Positions 16,049-25,805 are shown, numbered from the stretch's first letter. The stretch: 64,000 nucleotides of DNA from Lachnospiraceae bacterium (GCA_017457865.1 JAFTGN010000075.1:1-64000); one strand, 5' to 3'. A program made the numbers and translations. The notes: a model not told the origin generated them from the sequence alone.

Positions 16049-18460
16049 TTATTTCAGTTCAAAACATCCATTCATGCAATCCATCCGCACATATGTTGCT
16101 TTACGAATGGATTCATACCACTTACTACCACATCCAATGGCTGCCGGAATACCAAACTCTGCACAGCGAATTGCCATGTGAGAAGCCGCCCCGCCATATC
16201 TTGTAATCAATCCCGCAATCCGCTTTGTAAAAATCCAGTCAAATCCCGGATCGGCCTGCTGCAACACCACGATTTTTCCTGCCAGATCTGCATCCGGATG
16301 CTTTTCTAACAAAACCACTTCTCCTTTCGCAGTGCGGGTGGTGATAAAATTGGGTCTTGCCGCAATCAGTGGAATATAATCCAAGTCTTCCATCCGCTGA
16401 ATGACTTCCGGCAAAATCAACTGCTTTTGCAGCCTGTGATATTCTATTCGCCGGTCTATGATACTGTTCCAGTTGCTACTCCACTCTTCCAGTGTACGAT
16501 AATACCCGGATGCCATAATGTCTGTCACTTCCAGAAATGCCATCCGCTCTCTGGAAATGCCAAGTCCCTGTCCCAAGTCTGCAATCCGTTCCAAGCACAG
16601 GCTCAATGGACGGGTGAATTCAAATTTGAAAAATTCTCGTTGTTCCAATGCCATCTTACAAAATTTCAGCAGTTCTCCGGAAGAAAACGGCAGTCCGGCT
16701 TCTGTCACCGCCCCTTCTATCTTTCCGGCAAACACATTCCAGTCAAAGGGCTGTTCTTCTACCGGCAAAATATGTTCCACTGCCTCACTGCCAAATAAAT
16801 CCATCTGGTCATACCGTGGACAGGTAATGTCATAGGTTCCGGAACGCAAATGTCCGTAAGTTTCCAAAAAGAATTCTTTAGAAAGCTGTCCATTTTGACA
16901 TGCTTTATAATCTGCTTCATACCTGGATGCCACCGTATGCAGAGAACTCATAAAAGCTTCCATCTCCTGCTCCGTGACAAACCCTCTTTCTACAAGAGAA
17001 GTACACAGAGAGCGTGCCACAAATGCCAGTCTGGCCTGCCTGGAAAACTGTTTGGTGCCATAGCGGCGAATATCCGTCAGCAGACTGGACACATGGTCTG
17101 AAATCTGAACCAACTGTGCAAATGACCCCGGTTTCTCTTCTGAGGCTCTCCATTCCCGTTCCAGTGCACAGCAGTTTTCATGCATCTTCTTCACATCTGC
17201 CAGATCCGCTTCCAGCGTTTGTTCATAATTCTGAATCATCTGTACTGTCTGTTCATATAAGGCATCTCCAATCTGTTTCACCTCTGTCTTTGTAAAACCA
17301 TGTTGTAACAGACGTTTCAACCGTTTTTTGACCGTAAAATCAAAGCAGCTGAACACAATCTCAAATTCAATCTTATCATGAGCAGACAAATCTGCCTGCA
17401 GCTGGTTTTTATAGTAAGAAATCAGCTTTCTGGTCAACCCGCCATCCACTTTCACCGGAATCAATGTCTCAAAGGCATAATCCACTGCAATATAAGGTTT
17501 GTTGCCCACTGCATACATCAGATCTGCCACTACCCGGCGATATCCCAGTGGCTGTAAGCCCTTATTCCAGGAAGAATGGGTGATGATTTCCCGATACAAA
17601 GAATAGGACAACGGTGGTGGATTTTCTCCAATCATTTCCACAGGATTCCAAAATGCCATGTCAGAGAGCATCATAGGTTTGTGGTTATGGATGTTATAGG
17701 TCAGACCGTACTTTGCCTTTGCCAGTTCCTTTCGTCCGTCAAATGCATGATCAGACTCCGGTGTACTCCGCATATTTCGTCTGCTTGCGGCAAGCGGACG
17801 AACCTGAAAGATGACCACCTGATGATTCTCACAAACCGCAAACTCAATGTCCAACCGGTCATCTGCATAAAGGTTCTGAATCTCCCGCACCGCCACAATC
17901 AGTGCCTTCCACTGAGGCGGCAACAATCTTTCATTCACATTTCTTGCAATCCAAAGCTGCTGCCCGTCTGTTCCACTGGTCACCGATTCCGTGGAACCAG
18001 ACGAATCATAGGTAATCATATAATAAGGGCGGTCTTCTTTCATATCTCTTGTAAACAATACCCCACTGACCGCTACCCCTGTGGTCTGCCGTTGAAGCAA
18101 TATCTGCTCTGCCTTATAGTCCAAAATATCTGCCGCATAAGATAGTGCCACTTTACGGATGGCTGCTGCTGTCTGTGTGGCATCACCGGAATCAATGTAC
18201 AACAGGCTTTCAAAATGACCTGCATTAGATGACAGATAGCCATCTTCTCCTTTACAGGAGGAACGCACCACAATCGGGTTTCCACCAAAGGTTTCCGCAA
18301 TTGACTGACAAAGACCTGCTTCATCTGCTTCCAGTTGAGATAACGTCACAACCATCAGTTCTTCTATGACAGAACATGTCACCTGCTCCTTCAAAAACTG
18401 TAATGTGTCTGCTTTCGTTCCCATCACCGGTACTATGGACTGTGTGATTGCCTCTTTCAT
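16049..18460 (-). CDS. PEP-synthase-like phosphotransferase, candidate glutamine kinase
   Basis: 803 residues from the ATG at 18460 (AAGGAG upstream). Residues about 10 to 230 form a PPDK_N ATP-binding domain (PIVVRSSCKGEDG, DIEFAVCENHQVVIFQVRPL). Residues about 240 to 690 match no fold I can name. The C-terminus is a swivelling phosphohistidine domain, with GGAASHMAIRCAEFGIPAAI carrying the catalytic His. The protein ends there: the PEP/pyruvate-binding barrel of PpsA or PPDK is absent. This ATP-domain / acceptor-domain / His-domain layout is that of rifampin phosphotransferase and of Campylobacter glutamine kinase. The adjacent gamma-glutamyl hydrolase favours the latter. The acceptor is inferred, not shown. 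Confidence 0.8.
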   Translation of the reverse strand: MKEAITQSIVPVMGTKADTLQFLKEQVTCSVIEELMVVTLSQLEADEAGLCQSIAETFGGNPIVVRSSCKGEDGYLSSNAGHFESLLYIDSGDATQTAAAIRKVALSYAADILDYKAEQILLQRQTTGVAVSGVLFTRDMKEDRPYYMITYDSSGSTESVTSGTDGQQLWIARNVNERLLPPQWKALIVAVREIQNLYADDRLDIEFAVCENHQVVIFQVRPLAASRRNMRSTPESDHAFDGRKELAKAKYGLTYNIHNHKPMMLSDMAFWNPVEMIGENPPPLSYSLYREIITHSSWNKGLQPLGYRRVVADLMYAVGNKPYIAVDYAFETLIPVKVDGGLTRKLISYYKNQLQADLSAHDKIEFEIVFSCFDFTVKKRLKRLLQHGFTKTEVKQIGDALYEQTVQMIQNYEQTLEADLADVKKMHENCCALEREWRASEEKPGSFAQLVQISDHVSSLLTDIRRYGTKQFSRQARLAFVARSLCTSLVERGFVTEQEMEAFMSSLHTVASRYEADYKACQNGQLSKEFFLETYGHLRSGTYDITCPRYDQMDLFGSEAVEHILPVEEQPFDWNVFAGKIEGAVTEAGLPFSSGELLKFCKMALEQREFFKFEFTRPLSLCLERIADLGQGLGISRERMAFLEVTDIMASGYYRTLEEWSSNWNSIIDRRIEYHRLQKQLILPEVIQRMEDLDYIPLIAARPNFITTRTAKGEVVLLEKHPDADLAGKIVVLQQADPGFDWIFTKRIAGLITRYGGAASHMAIRCAEFGIPAAIGCGSKWYESIRKATYVRMDCMNGCFELK

Positions 18461-18473
18461 ACACGCTCCTTTT

Positions 18474-19178
18474 TCATTCCAGCCTGTCATCTGTTACACT
18501 GCCATCTCCATGAATGTCTATTTTCTCACCCAGATAGGCAGGCTGTTTCTGACCAAGAACATAAAAAATATCCTTTGCTCTTGCCAGTAGCTCTCTGCAT
18601 TCCCGCACTTGCTGCCCTCCATACGTTCTGGGATCTGAACCCACTCCATAAACAGTCATACCCAGCTGCTCTGCCACGTACAAAGACCGGTACAGGTGAT
18701 ACTGCTGGGTCACCACCACCATACTGCTGACTCCAAATACATCTCTGGCACGATACATACTTTCATAGGTAGAAAACCCTGCATGATCCATGAAAATATC
18801 TTCTCCCGGCACCCCTGCGGCCATCAGATACGCTTTCATCACATTCACTTCATCATACTCACTTCGTCCATGATCTCCACTGACTAACACCTTCTCTGCC
18901 ACACCTGCCTGATACAGTGCAAGCCCCTCTTCTAACCGGTCATGGAGCATAGGACTGGGTACCCCATCCCATACCCCTGCACCTAAAATCAAAATACAGT
19001 CCGGCTCCAGTGTCCCCTCCTGTACAGCGGTCACTGCCTCTGCCTCCGTCAGGATGTGTGCGCCGCCTTTCTGTTTCACATAAGCATTGATTCCAAACAG
19101 ACACCCTGCGCCCACCAGACACAGGCCGCACAGGATTCCTATCCCGAATCTGATTTTCCTTCCCCAGGTTCCCTTCAT
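18474..19178 (-). CDS. SanA/YdcF-type DUF218 envelope protein
   Basis: 234 residues. One N-terminal TM (about 10 to 30), then a DUF218 domain: DCILILGAGVWDGVPSPMLHDRL, VLVSGDHG, FMDHAGFSTYESMYRARDVF and VTQQYHLYRSLYVAEQLGM, all as in SanA. These proteins have been linked to envelope barrier function and polysaccharide handling; the enzymatic activity is unclear. Its stop is 14 bases before the PEP-synthase-like start, so the three genes 19178 to 15324 look like one transcript. Confidence 0.85.
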   Translation of the reverse strand: MKGTWGRKIRFGIGILCGLCLVGAGCLFGINAYVKQKGGAHILTEAEAVTAVQEGTLEPDCILILGAGVWDGVPSPMLHDRLEEGLALYQAGVAEKVLVSGDHGRSEYDEVNVMKAYLMAAGVPGEDIFMDHAGFSTYESMYRARDVFGVSSMVVVTQQYHLYRSLYVAEQLGMTVYGVGSDPRTYGGQQVRECRELLARAKDIFYVLGQKQPAYLGEKIDIHGDGSVTDDRLE

Positions 19179-19228
19179 TTCCCGTTATACTCCTTTTATA
19201 TGCTGTTTCTATTGTAACATTGTTCTTC

Positions 19229-19271
19229 AAAAAAAGATAGACCAATGGAAGAATACTCACCTCCATTGGTC
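19229..19271 (-). terminator. Rho-independent terminator of the argCJBD operon
   Basis: GACCAATGGA pairs with TCCATTGGTC over 10 base pairs on the minus strand, followed by TATCTTTTTTT. It lies 16 bases after the argD stop. Confidence 0.85.
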
Positions 19272-19286
19272 TTTGTCATGTTTCTT

Positions 19287-20471
19287 TTATGCTTCCAGGC
19301 ACTCTCTTAAAATGGCAATCATTTCATCCACATGCTCTCTCGTAATAATCAGCGGCGGTACAAAACGCAGCACATCACTACCGGCAGAAATGATGATCAA
19401 TCCCTTTTCCAGTGCTTTGTTGATGATAGAAGCCGGTGGTACGCTCACCACCAGTCCCTGCATCAAACCGATGCCTCTGTGTGCGGTTACAATTTCATAT
19501 TCCTCCACAAGAGCATCCAATTGTTCATATAAATATCCACCTACTTCACGGGCATTTTCCACGATCTGCTCTTTGGCAAAAATATCCAGTACTGCTTCTG
19601 CACCGGCACATACCAGCGGATTGCCGCCATACGTAGAACCATGATCTCCCGGCACCAGATTGGCAGCTGCTTCTTTACACAGGAATGCACCTACCGGCAG
19701 ACCACCGCCCAATGCCTTTGCCACTGCCACCACATCCGGCTCTATGGCATATTTCTGGTAACTGAACATATAACCGGTACGTCCCATCCCGCACTGAATC
19801 TCATCCATGATCATCAGCAGTTCATGTTCATCACACAGTTTCCGAATGCCGGTGATGAATTCCTCGGTAGGAGGATAAATGCCCCCTTCTCCCTGTACGC
19901 CTTCCAACAAAATGGCGCAGGTCTTTTCGTTGATCAGTGTTTTTACACTGTCCAGATTGTTGTACTCTGCAAAACGGATGCCGGGCAGCAATGGCTGAAA
20001 ATCCTCCTGATAGTGCGGGTTTCCTGTCACAGAAAGGGCACCGATGGTTCTGCCGTGGAAGGAATGATGCATGGCAATGATCTCATAATCCGGACTGCCT
20101 ACCTTGGTCAAACCGTACTTCTTGGCAATCTTCAATGCACCTTCAATGGCTTCCGCACCACTATTGGTAAAAAATACACGATCCATGCCGCTGACCTGTT
20201 CCAATTTCGCTGCTGCACTTCCAGCTGCAGTGTTGTAAAACAGATTGGATGTATGCGTCAGCTTATCCACCTGTGCATGGATGGCTGCTGTGTATTCCGG
20301 ATGATTGTAACCCAAACCGCATACTGCAATACCAGCTGCAAAATCCAGATACTTTTTGCCATCTGTATCATACAGATACACGCCCTCTCCTTTTTCCAGT
20401 ACAAGAGGGAAACGATTGTATGTATGCAAAATGGTATGTTCTGCCGTTTCCATATATTCCTGTTTATTCAT
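19287..20471 (-). CDS. argD: Acetylornithine aminotransferase
   Basis: 394 residues from the ATG at 20471, which overlaps the argB stop by 8 bases (AAAGGAGAG upstream). Class III PLP aminotransferase: [30 protein letters not shown], the [13 protein letters not shown] loop with the cofactor Asp, and the Schiff-base Lys in [14 protein letters not shown]. It converts N-acetylglutamate semialdehyde to N-acetylornithine. Last gene of argCJBD. Confidence 0.95.
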   Translation of the reverse strand: MNKQEYMETAEHTILHTYNRFPLVLEKGEGVYLYDTDGKKYLDFAAGIAVCGLGYNHPEYTAAIHAQVDKLTHTSNLFYNTAAGSAAAKLEQVSGMDRVFFTNSGAEAIEGALKIAKKYGLTKVGSPDYEIIAMHHSFHGRTIGALSVTGNPHYQEDFQPLLPGIRFAEYNNLDSVKTLINEKTCAILLEGVQGEGGIYPPTEEFITGIRKLCDEHELLMIMDEIQCGMGRTGYMFSYQKYAIEPDVVAVAKALGGGLPVGAFLCKEAAANLVPGDHGSTYGGNPLVCAGAEAVLDIFAKEQIVENAREVGGYLYEQLDALVEEYEIVTAHRGIGLMQGLVVSVPPASIINKALEKGLIIISAGSDVLRFVPPLIITREHVDEMIAILRECLEA

Positions 20472-21381
20472 GATAAAATTTCTCTCCTTTCTTATCAATA
20501 ATGGCAGTACCGATACCCTTGTTGGTAAAGATTTCCAATAACAGACAATGTGGAATCCGTCCGTCCATAATGTGAACCCTGGACACCCCGTTCTGGATGG
20601 CTGCCACACAATTTTGAATCTTTGGCAGCATACCGCCGTTGATGCCGCCTCCTGCCAACAACTCCTCCATCTCATCTGTGGTCAGCTCACTGATCAGACT
20701 GTTCTTGTCACTGAAATCACGATAAATGCCTTCTACATCGGTCAGGAACGCCAGCTTCTCTGCATTGACTGCAGATGCAATGGCACATGCCGCATCATCC
20801 GCATTGATGTTGTAGCTATGGAACTCATCATCATATCCGATTGGACATACGATAGGCAGGAAGTCCTTCTCTAACAGGTCAAACAAGATCTTTGGATTCA
20901 CACTCTTGATTTCTCCCACATATCCGATATCTTCTCCATTGGAATACTTCTTTTCCACATTCAGCATCATGCCGTCCTTACCGGACACGCCCACTGCTTT
21001 TACACCCAAAGAATGTACCATGGACACCAGCTTCTTATTTACCTTATTCAATACCATTTCTGCAATTTCCATGGTATCCTCGTCTGTCACACGCAAACCA
21101 TTCACAAATCGTGGCTCCATGCCTACCTTCGATACCCATTTGCTGATTTCCTTGCCGCCTCCGTGTACAATGATGGGCTTGAAACCTACCAGCTTTAACA
21201 GTACCACATCCTGAATGACCTTCTGCTGGATGCTCTCATCGGTCATGGCACTTCCGCCATACTTCACTACAATAATCTTTCTGTTGAATCTCTGAATATA
21301 AGGCAGCGCCTCAATTAAGACCGCTGCTTTGTCTAAAATCGCATTATCTAATTCCATTTCATCTGCTGCACGAAACCTCAT
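20464..21381 (-). CDS. argB: Acetylglutamate kinase
   Basis: 305 residues from the ATG at 21381, the better-spaced of two ATGs after AGGAG (the other is at 21387). Amino-acid-kinase fold: [41 protein letters not shown] and [13 protein letters not shown]. It phosphorylates N-acetylglutamate and is often the feedback-controlled step. A 311-bp MITE-like element separates it from argJ, inside what would otherwise be one operon. Confidence 0.95.
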   Translation of the reverse strand: MRFRAADEMELDNAILDKAAVLIEALPYIQRFNRKIIVVKYGGSAMTDESIQQKVIQDVVLLKLVGFKPIIVHGGGKEISKWVSKVGMEPRFVNGLRVTDEDTMEIAEMVLNKVNKKLVSMVHSLGVKAVGVSGKDGMMLNVEKKYSNGEDIGYVGEIKSVNPKILFDLLEKDFLPIVCPIGYDDEFHSYNINADDAACAIASAVNAEKLAFLTDVEGIYRDFSDKNSLISELTTDEMEELLAGGGINGGMLPKIQNCVAAIQNGVSRVHIMDGRIPHCLLLEIFTNKGIGTAIIDKKGEKFYHE

Positions 21382-21413
21382 CTTCATGCACTCCTCTCAT
21401 TTTCAATCTATTT

Positions 21414-21724
21414 TAGGTAATTGCAAAACTATGATACCGAACGCCCTTCATCAAAATTTTTCATTAAAAAAACACGCTTTCGCTTCGGTTCCATGCAACG
21501 GTACTAATATTTTTTATCGCTTATTGCTCAAAATGCCAAATATACCGTTGCAGGCAACTGGATATTTGGCACTCGCGGCATTCGTCATACTGACAAGCAA
21601 GCTTGTCAGCCCGACTCATTGCTAACGAGAATAAAGCACCGGCATTCCACAGAGTTTTTTTAATGAAAAATTTCTGATGCGCAGGCTGTGTTTTGGTCAG
21701 ATCAAAGAGTTTCGCAAATGTCTA
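21414..21724. repeat. MITE-like palindromic element, copy 2 (311 bp, with internal insert)
   Basis: The ends are TAGGTAATTGC and, on the complement of the right end, TAGACATTTGC. It is flanked by an exact 11-base direct repeat TCAATCTATTT (21403-21413 and 21725-21735); the right copy overlaps the argJ stop codon. It shares the arms of copies 1 and 3 but carries about 96 extra bases at the centre with their own hairpins (CCAAATAT/ATATTTGG and CTGACAAGC/GCTTGTCAG). It sits between argJ and argB. Confidence 0.85.
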
Positions 21725-21733
21725 TCAATCTAT

Positions 21734-22954
21734 TTAACTTCGATAGTCTCCGTTAATTCTGACATACTCATAGGTCAGATCACATCCCCATGCGGTGGCC
21801 TGTGCTTCTCCCTGTTTCATGTCTACCAGTGCGGTCACATGCTCTTTGGACAGAATTTCTGTGGCAAGTTCTTCGCTGTATCCGGTGTCTACGCCGTTTT
21901 CTACGATCTTTAACTTGCCTGCACTGCTTTCAAACCAGATGTCTACCTGTTCCGGATCAAATATGACACCGGAATACCCCAATGCACACAAAATACGCCC
22001 CCAGTTGGCGTCATGTCCAAAGACTGCTGCCTTGGTCAGGCTGGAGCATACCACCGACTTGCTCAGGGTTTTTGCTTCTTCCTTTGTCTTTGCCCCTGTC
22101 ACCTTCACTTCAAACAAACAGGTACAGCCTTCCCCGTCTCCCGCAATCTTCTTTGACAATTCTTCCATAATATAATGGAGTGCTTCATAAAAAGCATCAT
22201 AGTCTGCCCCTTCTGCTGTGATCTCTGTGTTGCCTGCCTGTCCGTTTGCCAACACCACTACTGTATCGTTGGTAGACGTATCGCCATCTACAGAAATCAT
22301 ATTAAAGGTATCCTGCACATCGCTACTCAGTGCTTTTTGCAACATCTCATGGGAAATAGCTGCATCTGTCACCACAAAACACAGCATAGTTGCCATGTTG
22401 GGATGAATCATGCCGGCACCCTTACACATACCGGCTACAGTCACAGTCTTGCCGCCTATCTCTGTCTGCACTGCCACTTCCTTTGGTCTGGTATCTGTGG
22501 TCATAATGGCTTCTGCTGCCAAGTGACCTGCTTCTCTCGTATCTGCCAGTGCCTCTGCCAGCATGCTGATTCCTTTCTTGATGGGCTCCATAGGCAGCTG
22601 TCTGCCGATAACTCCTGTAGAAGCCACCAATACTGCCTCCCCCGGCAGATTCAGTTTCTGTCCGGTCAATTCTGCCATCTCTTTGCAGTAACCATAGCCT
22701 TCCTCACCGGTACAGGCATTTGCCACACCGCTGTTGACCACCACTGCCTGCGCATAAGAGGAAGTATCCACTACCAGCTTGTCCCATTTCACTGGTGCCG
22801 CTTTCACCATATTGGTGGTAAACACACCAGCAGTGGTACATGGGGTGGTACTGTAAATCATCGCCATATCCTTCTTATCCTTCTTAATGCCGGCACACAA
22901 ACCGGCAGCCTGAAATCCCTTAGGAGTGGTCACTCCGCCGTCAATTATTTTCAT
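21734..22954 (-). CDS. argJ: Bifunctional glutamate N-acetyltransferase / amino-acid acetyltransferase
   Basis: 406 residues. The autocleavage site is visible in KGAGMIHPNMATMLCF, where the Thr becomes the nucleophile of the beta chain. TTPKGFQAAGLCAGIKK at the start and DGDTSTNDTVV are typical. ArgJ recycles the acetyl group from acetylornithine to glutamate. No argA is visible here, fitting a cyclic pathway. argC ends 15 bases upstream. Confidence 0.95.
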   Translation of the reverse strand: MKIIDGGVTTPKGFQAAGLCAGIKKDKKDMAMIYSTTPCTTAGVFTTNMVKAAPVKWDKLVVDTSSYAQAVVVNSGVANACTGEEGYGYCKEMAELTGQKLNLPGEAVLVASTGVIGRQLPMEPIKKGISMLAEALADTREAGHLAAEAIMTTDTRPKEVAVQTEIGGKTVTVAGMCKGAGMIHPNMATMLCFVVTDAAISHEMLQKALSSDVQDTFNMISVDGDTSTNDTVVVLANGQAGNTEITAEGADYDAFYEALHYIMEELSKKIAGDGEGCTCLFEVKVTGAKTKEEAKTLSKSVVCSSLTKAAVFGHDANWGRILCALGYSGVIFDPEQVDIWFESSAGKLKIVENGVDTGYSEELATEILSKEHVTALVDMKQGEAQATAWGCDLTYEYVRINGDYRS

Positions 22955-22969
22955 ATTTTCTATCCTTTC

Positions 22970-24007
22970 TTACGGGAACATCGGTACCTGCATCAGTCCG
23001 GTCTCCTCTGGCAGTCCAAACAGCAGGTTCATATTCTGCACTGCCTGTCCTGCAGCCCCCTTCACCAGATTATCCAGTGCCCCCATCATGATGATGCGGT
23101 TGGTACGTGGATCAATCTTAAAGTTGATGTCCACATAATTGCTGCCTTCTACCCAGCGGGTTTCCGGGCACACATTCTGTTCCAGTACACGGATGAATGT
23201 CTCGTTACCATAATACCGGTCATAGATTGCCTTCACTTCCTCATAAGTCACTTTCTTCTGCAATGTAGCATAAGAAGTCACCAGAATACCACGGTTCATA
23301 GGTACCAGATGAGGGGTAAAACTCAATGTAATGGGATACCCTGCCGCATAGCCTAACTGTTCCTCGATCTCCGGTGTATGACGGTGAGTTGCCACGCCAT
23401 ATGCCTTGATATTTTCATTGACTTCACAAAACAGATTGGGCACCTTTGCCCCTCTGCCTGCGCCGGACGTACCGGACTTGGCATCGATGATGATGCTGTT
23501 GCCGTCAATCAATCCTTCCTTTACCAGCGGATAAATGGTCAGGATGGAACATGTAGTGTAGCAGCCCGGATTTGCCACAATTCTGGCACCCGGTACTTTG
23601 TCACGGTTGATCTCACACAGTCCGTATACTGCTTCTTCGATAAACTGTGGACTCTGGTGGGTAATACCATACCACTGCTCATACACAGAGACATCTTTGA
23701 TTCTGAAATCCGCACTTAAATCTATGATCTTTACCTTCTTTAAAATCTCTTCATTGACCAGAGAGGCACACAACCCCTGTGGGGTGGCAGTGAAAATCAC
23801 ATCCACTTCTTCTGCCAATGCTTCCATATTGTCATCCAGACAGGTGGCATCCACCAGACGGAACATATTCTGGTATACATCCGCATACTTCTGATCAATA
23901 TAACTTCTAGACCCCAGCCATACAATTTCTGCTTCTTTATGCTGCAACAGCAAACGTACCAACTCATTTCCGGCATAACCGGTTGCTCCAATGATTCCTA
24001 CCTTCAT
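22970..24007 (-). CDS. argC: N-acetyl-gamma-glutamyl-phosphate reductase
   Basis: 345 residues. The Rossmann start IIGATGYAGNELVRLL and the catalytic Cys in NPGCYTTCSILTIYPL are clear, with HRHTPEIEEQLG later. NADPH-dependent reduction of the acyl phosphate made by ArgB. First gene of argCJBD, expressed from the promoter at 24134-24162, with about 120 bases of leader. Confidence 0.96.
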   Translation of the reverse strand: MKVGIIGATGYAGNELVRLLLQHKEAEIVWLGSRSYIDQKYADVYQNMFRLVDATCLDDNMEALAEEVDVIFTATPQGLCASLVNEEILKKVKIIDLSADFRIKDVSVYEQWYGITHQSPQFIEEAVYGLCEINRDKVPGARIVANPGCYTTCSILTIYPLVKEGLIDGNSIIIDAKSGTSGAGRGAKVPNLFCEVNENIKAYGVATHRHTPEIEEQLGYAAGYPITLSFTPHLVPMNRGILVTSYATLQKKVTYEEVKAIYDRYYGNETFIRVLEQNVCPETRWVEGSNYVDINFKIDPRTNRIIMMGALDNLVKGAAGQAVQNMNLLFGLPEETGLMQVPMFP

Positions 24008-24133
24008 CCTATTTCCTCACATTCTGCCGTTTCCGGCCTGCTGTCTTTTTCTACCATGTATCAGCTGGCATTTGATACCTGTCAATCAGTATCACCAGCG
24101 CATCTGTGCCATTTCTGCACCAGCACACACAGT

Positions 24134-24162
24134 ATTGTAATCCTTCTTTTTGCAACTGTAAA
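24134..24162 (-). promoter_or_regulatory. Promoter of argCJBD
   Basis: Minus strand: -35 TTTACA, 17-base spacer, -10 TACAAT. It reads toward argC. Confidence 0.6.
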
Positions 24163-24208
24163 GCGATTTCTGATGCCGTAAAGCATATTTCTTACCGGAA
24201 TTGCGGTT

Positions 24209-24346
24209 TTTTATGCATTTGTTTTGCATAAAACACCGGTTTTTCCCTTTGTTTCCTCATAATTATACACAGTTATCGCATATTATGCAAGAAAAATTCT
24301 CCTTTTTCTTATTTTTCTCTTGCAATCACTTCTATAATGTATTATA
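24209..24346. promoter_or_regulatory. Candidate ArgR operators between argC and argG
   Basis: Four AT-rich inverted repeats in 140 bases: TTTTATGCA/TGCATAAAA with a 7-base spacer (24209-24233), an imperfect CATAATTATAC site (about 24258-24269), GCATATTATGC (24278-24288) and TATAATGTATTATA (24333-24346). The last lies between the -35 and -10 of the argG promoter and includes part of the -10. They resemble ARG boxes of Gram-positive bacteria. The 409-base gap between the two divergent genes holds only these sites, the two promoters and a short hairpin CGCTGGC/GCCAGCG (24363-24379). Confidence 0.5.
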
Positions 24347-24348
24347 GT
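24320..24348 (+). promoter_or_regulatory. Promoter of argG
   Basis: -35 TTGCAA, 17-base spacer, -10 TATAGT. An inverted repeat TATAAT/ATTATA fills most of the spacer end and overlaps the -10. Confidence 0.5.
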
Positions 24349-24416
24349 GAAGTTATTGTAGTCGCTGGCAATGCCAGCGGCGGACTTGCCGCATGACGGC
24401 TGAATGGAGGTTCACA

Positions 24417-25655
24417 ATGAAAGATAAAGTTGTATTGGCTTATTCCGGTGGTCTGGATACTACCGCAATCATTCCGTGGTTAAAGGAAAATTATGATTAT
24501 GATGTCATCTGCTGTTGTATCGACGTTGGTCAGGGCAAAGAGTTAGATGGACTGGAAGAGAGAGCAAAGTTATCCGGCGCATCCAAATTATATATTTTAG
24601 ATGTGGTAGACGAGTTCTGTGACGATTATATCGTACCATGTGTGATGGCAAATGCCACCTATGAGAACAAGTACCTGCTTGGTACTTCTATGGCACGTCC
24701 ACTGATTGCAAAGAAGTTGGTAGAAATTGCAGAGCAGGAAGGTGCTGTTGCCATCTGTCACGGTGCAACCGGCAAGGGCAATGACCAGGTTCGTTTTGAG
24801 TTAGGTATCAAGGCACTGAATCCAAACTTAAAGGTCATCGCTCCCTGGAGATGCAATGACACATGGAAGATGGACTCCCGTGAAGCAGAAATCGAATACT
24901 GTCACGCACATGGCATTGACCTGCCATTTTCCGATGATTCCAGCTACAGCCGTGACCGCAACCTGTGGCACATCAGCCACGAAGGTCTGGAATTAGAGGA
25001 TCCTGCCCAGGCACCAAATTATGAGCACATGCTGGTACTGGGTACCGATCCTATCCACGCTCCTGAAGAACCGGAAGCAGTATCCATTACTTTCGAAAAG
25101 GGTATTCCGGTTGCCATCAACGGTGAGCGCATGAAAGTTTCTGATATCATCAAGGAGTTAAATGCACTGGGTGGCAAGCACGGCATTGGTATCTGTGACA
25201 TCGTAGAGAACCGTGTGGTAGGTATGAAGTCCCGTGGTGTATATGAAACTCCAGGCGGCACCATCCTGATCGAAGCACATATGCAGTTGGAAGAACTGGT
25301 ATTAGACCGTGACACCATGTCCTTCAAGAAGGTGGTCAGCGGACGTCTGGCTGATGTAGTCTACGAGGGAAAATGGTTTACTCCACTGCGTGAGGCATTA
25401 CAGGCATTTGTAGAGTCTACACAGGAATATGTAACCGGTACCGCAAATATGCTGCTGTACAAGGGCAACATCATCAAGCAGGGTACCACTTCTCCTTGCA
25501 GTCTGTACAATGCAAGTCTGGCATCCTTTACCACAGGTGAGTTATATGACCACCACGACGCAGAAGGCTTCATCAATCTGTTTGGTTTGTCTTTAAAGGT
25601 ACGTGCCATGATGAAAGATGAATTACAGGCATCTAAGGAAGATCTAGAGCTGTAA
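24417..25655 (+). CDS. argG: Argininosuccinate synthase
   Basis: 412 residues from the ATG at 24417 (GGAGG 7 bases upstream). Start KVVLAYSGGLDTTAIIPWL is the PP-loop ATP site; GATGKGNDQVRFE and SDDSSYSRDRNLWHISHEG are family signatures. It joins citrulline and aspartate using ATP. Single gene, divergent from argCJBD, ended by a strong terminator. argH, the next step, is 24 kb away. Confidence 0.97.
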   Translation: MKDKVVLAYSGGLDTTAIIPWLKENYDYDVICCCIDVGQGKELDGLEERAKLSGASKLYILDVVDEFCDDYIVPCVMANATYENKYLLGTSMARPLIAKKLVEIAEQEGAVAICHGATGKGNDQVRFELGIKALNPNLKVIAPWRCNDTWKMDSREAEIEYCHAHGIDLPFSDDSSYSRDRNLWHISHEGLELEDPAQAPNYEHMLVLGTDPIHAPEEPEAVSITFEKGIPVAINGERMKVSDIIKELNALGGKHGIGICDIVENRVVGMKSRGVYETPGGTILIEAHMQLEELVLDRDTMSFKKVVSGRLADVVYEGKWFTPLREALQAFVESTQEYVTGTANMLLYKGNIIKQGTTSPCSLYNASLASFTTGELYDHHDAEGFINLFGLSLKVRAMMKDELQASKEDLEL

Positions 25656-25687
25656 TTGGAACCTGCATGAGATTTTTATTGTAAGCC

Positions 25688-25730
25688 AAAAAGAACCGGA
25701 GGGAACATTTCATTCTTTCCGGTTCTTTTT
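25688..25730. terminator. Bidirectional terminator between argG and the amylase gene
   Basis: AAAAAGAACCGGA pairs with TCCGGTTCTTTTT over 13 base pairs with an about 17-base loop. A-rich and T-rich flanks serve both strands. Confidence 0.85.
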
Positions 25731-25744
25731 ATATGCTTGCATTG

Positions 25745-25773
25745 CCAAGGATTTTGCTTCGCAAAACCCTTGG
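25745..25773. repeat. Small hairpin CCAAGG-TTTTGC / GCAAAA-CCTTGG
   Basis: About 12 paired bases with a short TTC-type loop and small mismatches, directly beyond the argG terminator. No U-tract. Possibly an intergenic hairpin repeat or remnant. Confidence 0.35.
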
Positions 25774-25805
25774 AGAATAATGGCTCCTGAACATTGCATA
25801 CTTTG

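Noticed and set aside
16049..18460. Standard phosphoenolpyruvate synthase
   Set aside because: The C-terminal PEP/pyruvate-binding barrel is missing and the protein ends just after the phosphohistidine domain.
22175..23356. 393-codon plus-strand frame across argJ and argC
   Set aside because: Shadow of two clear enzymes on the other strand; no start signal and no recognisable domain.
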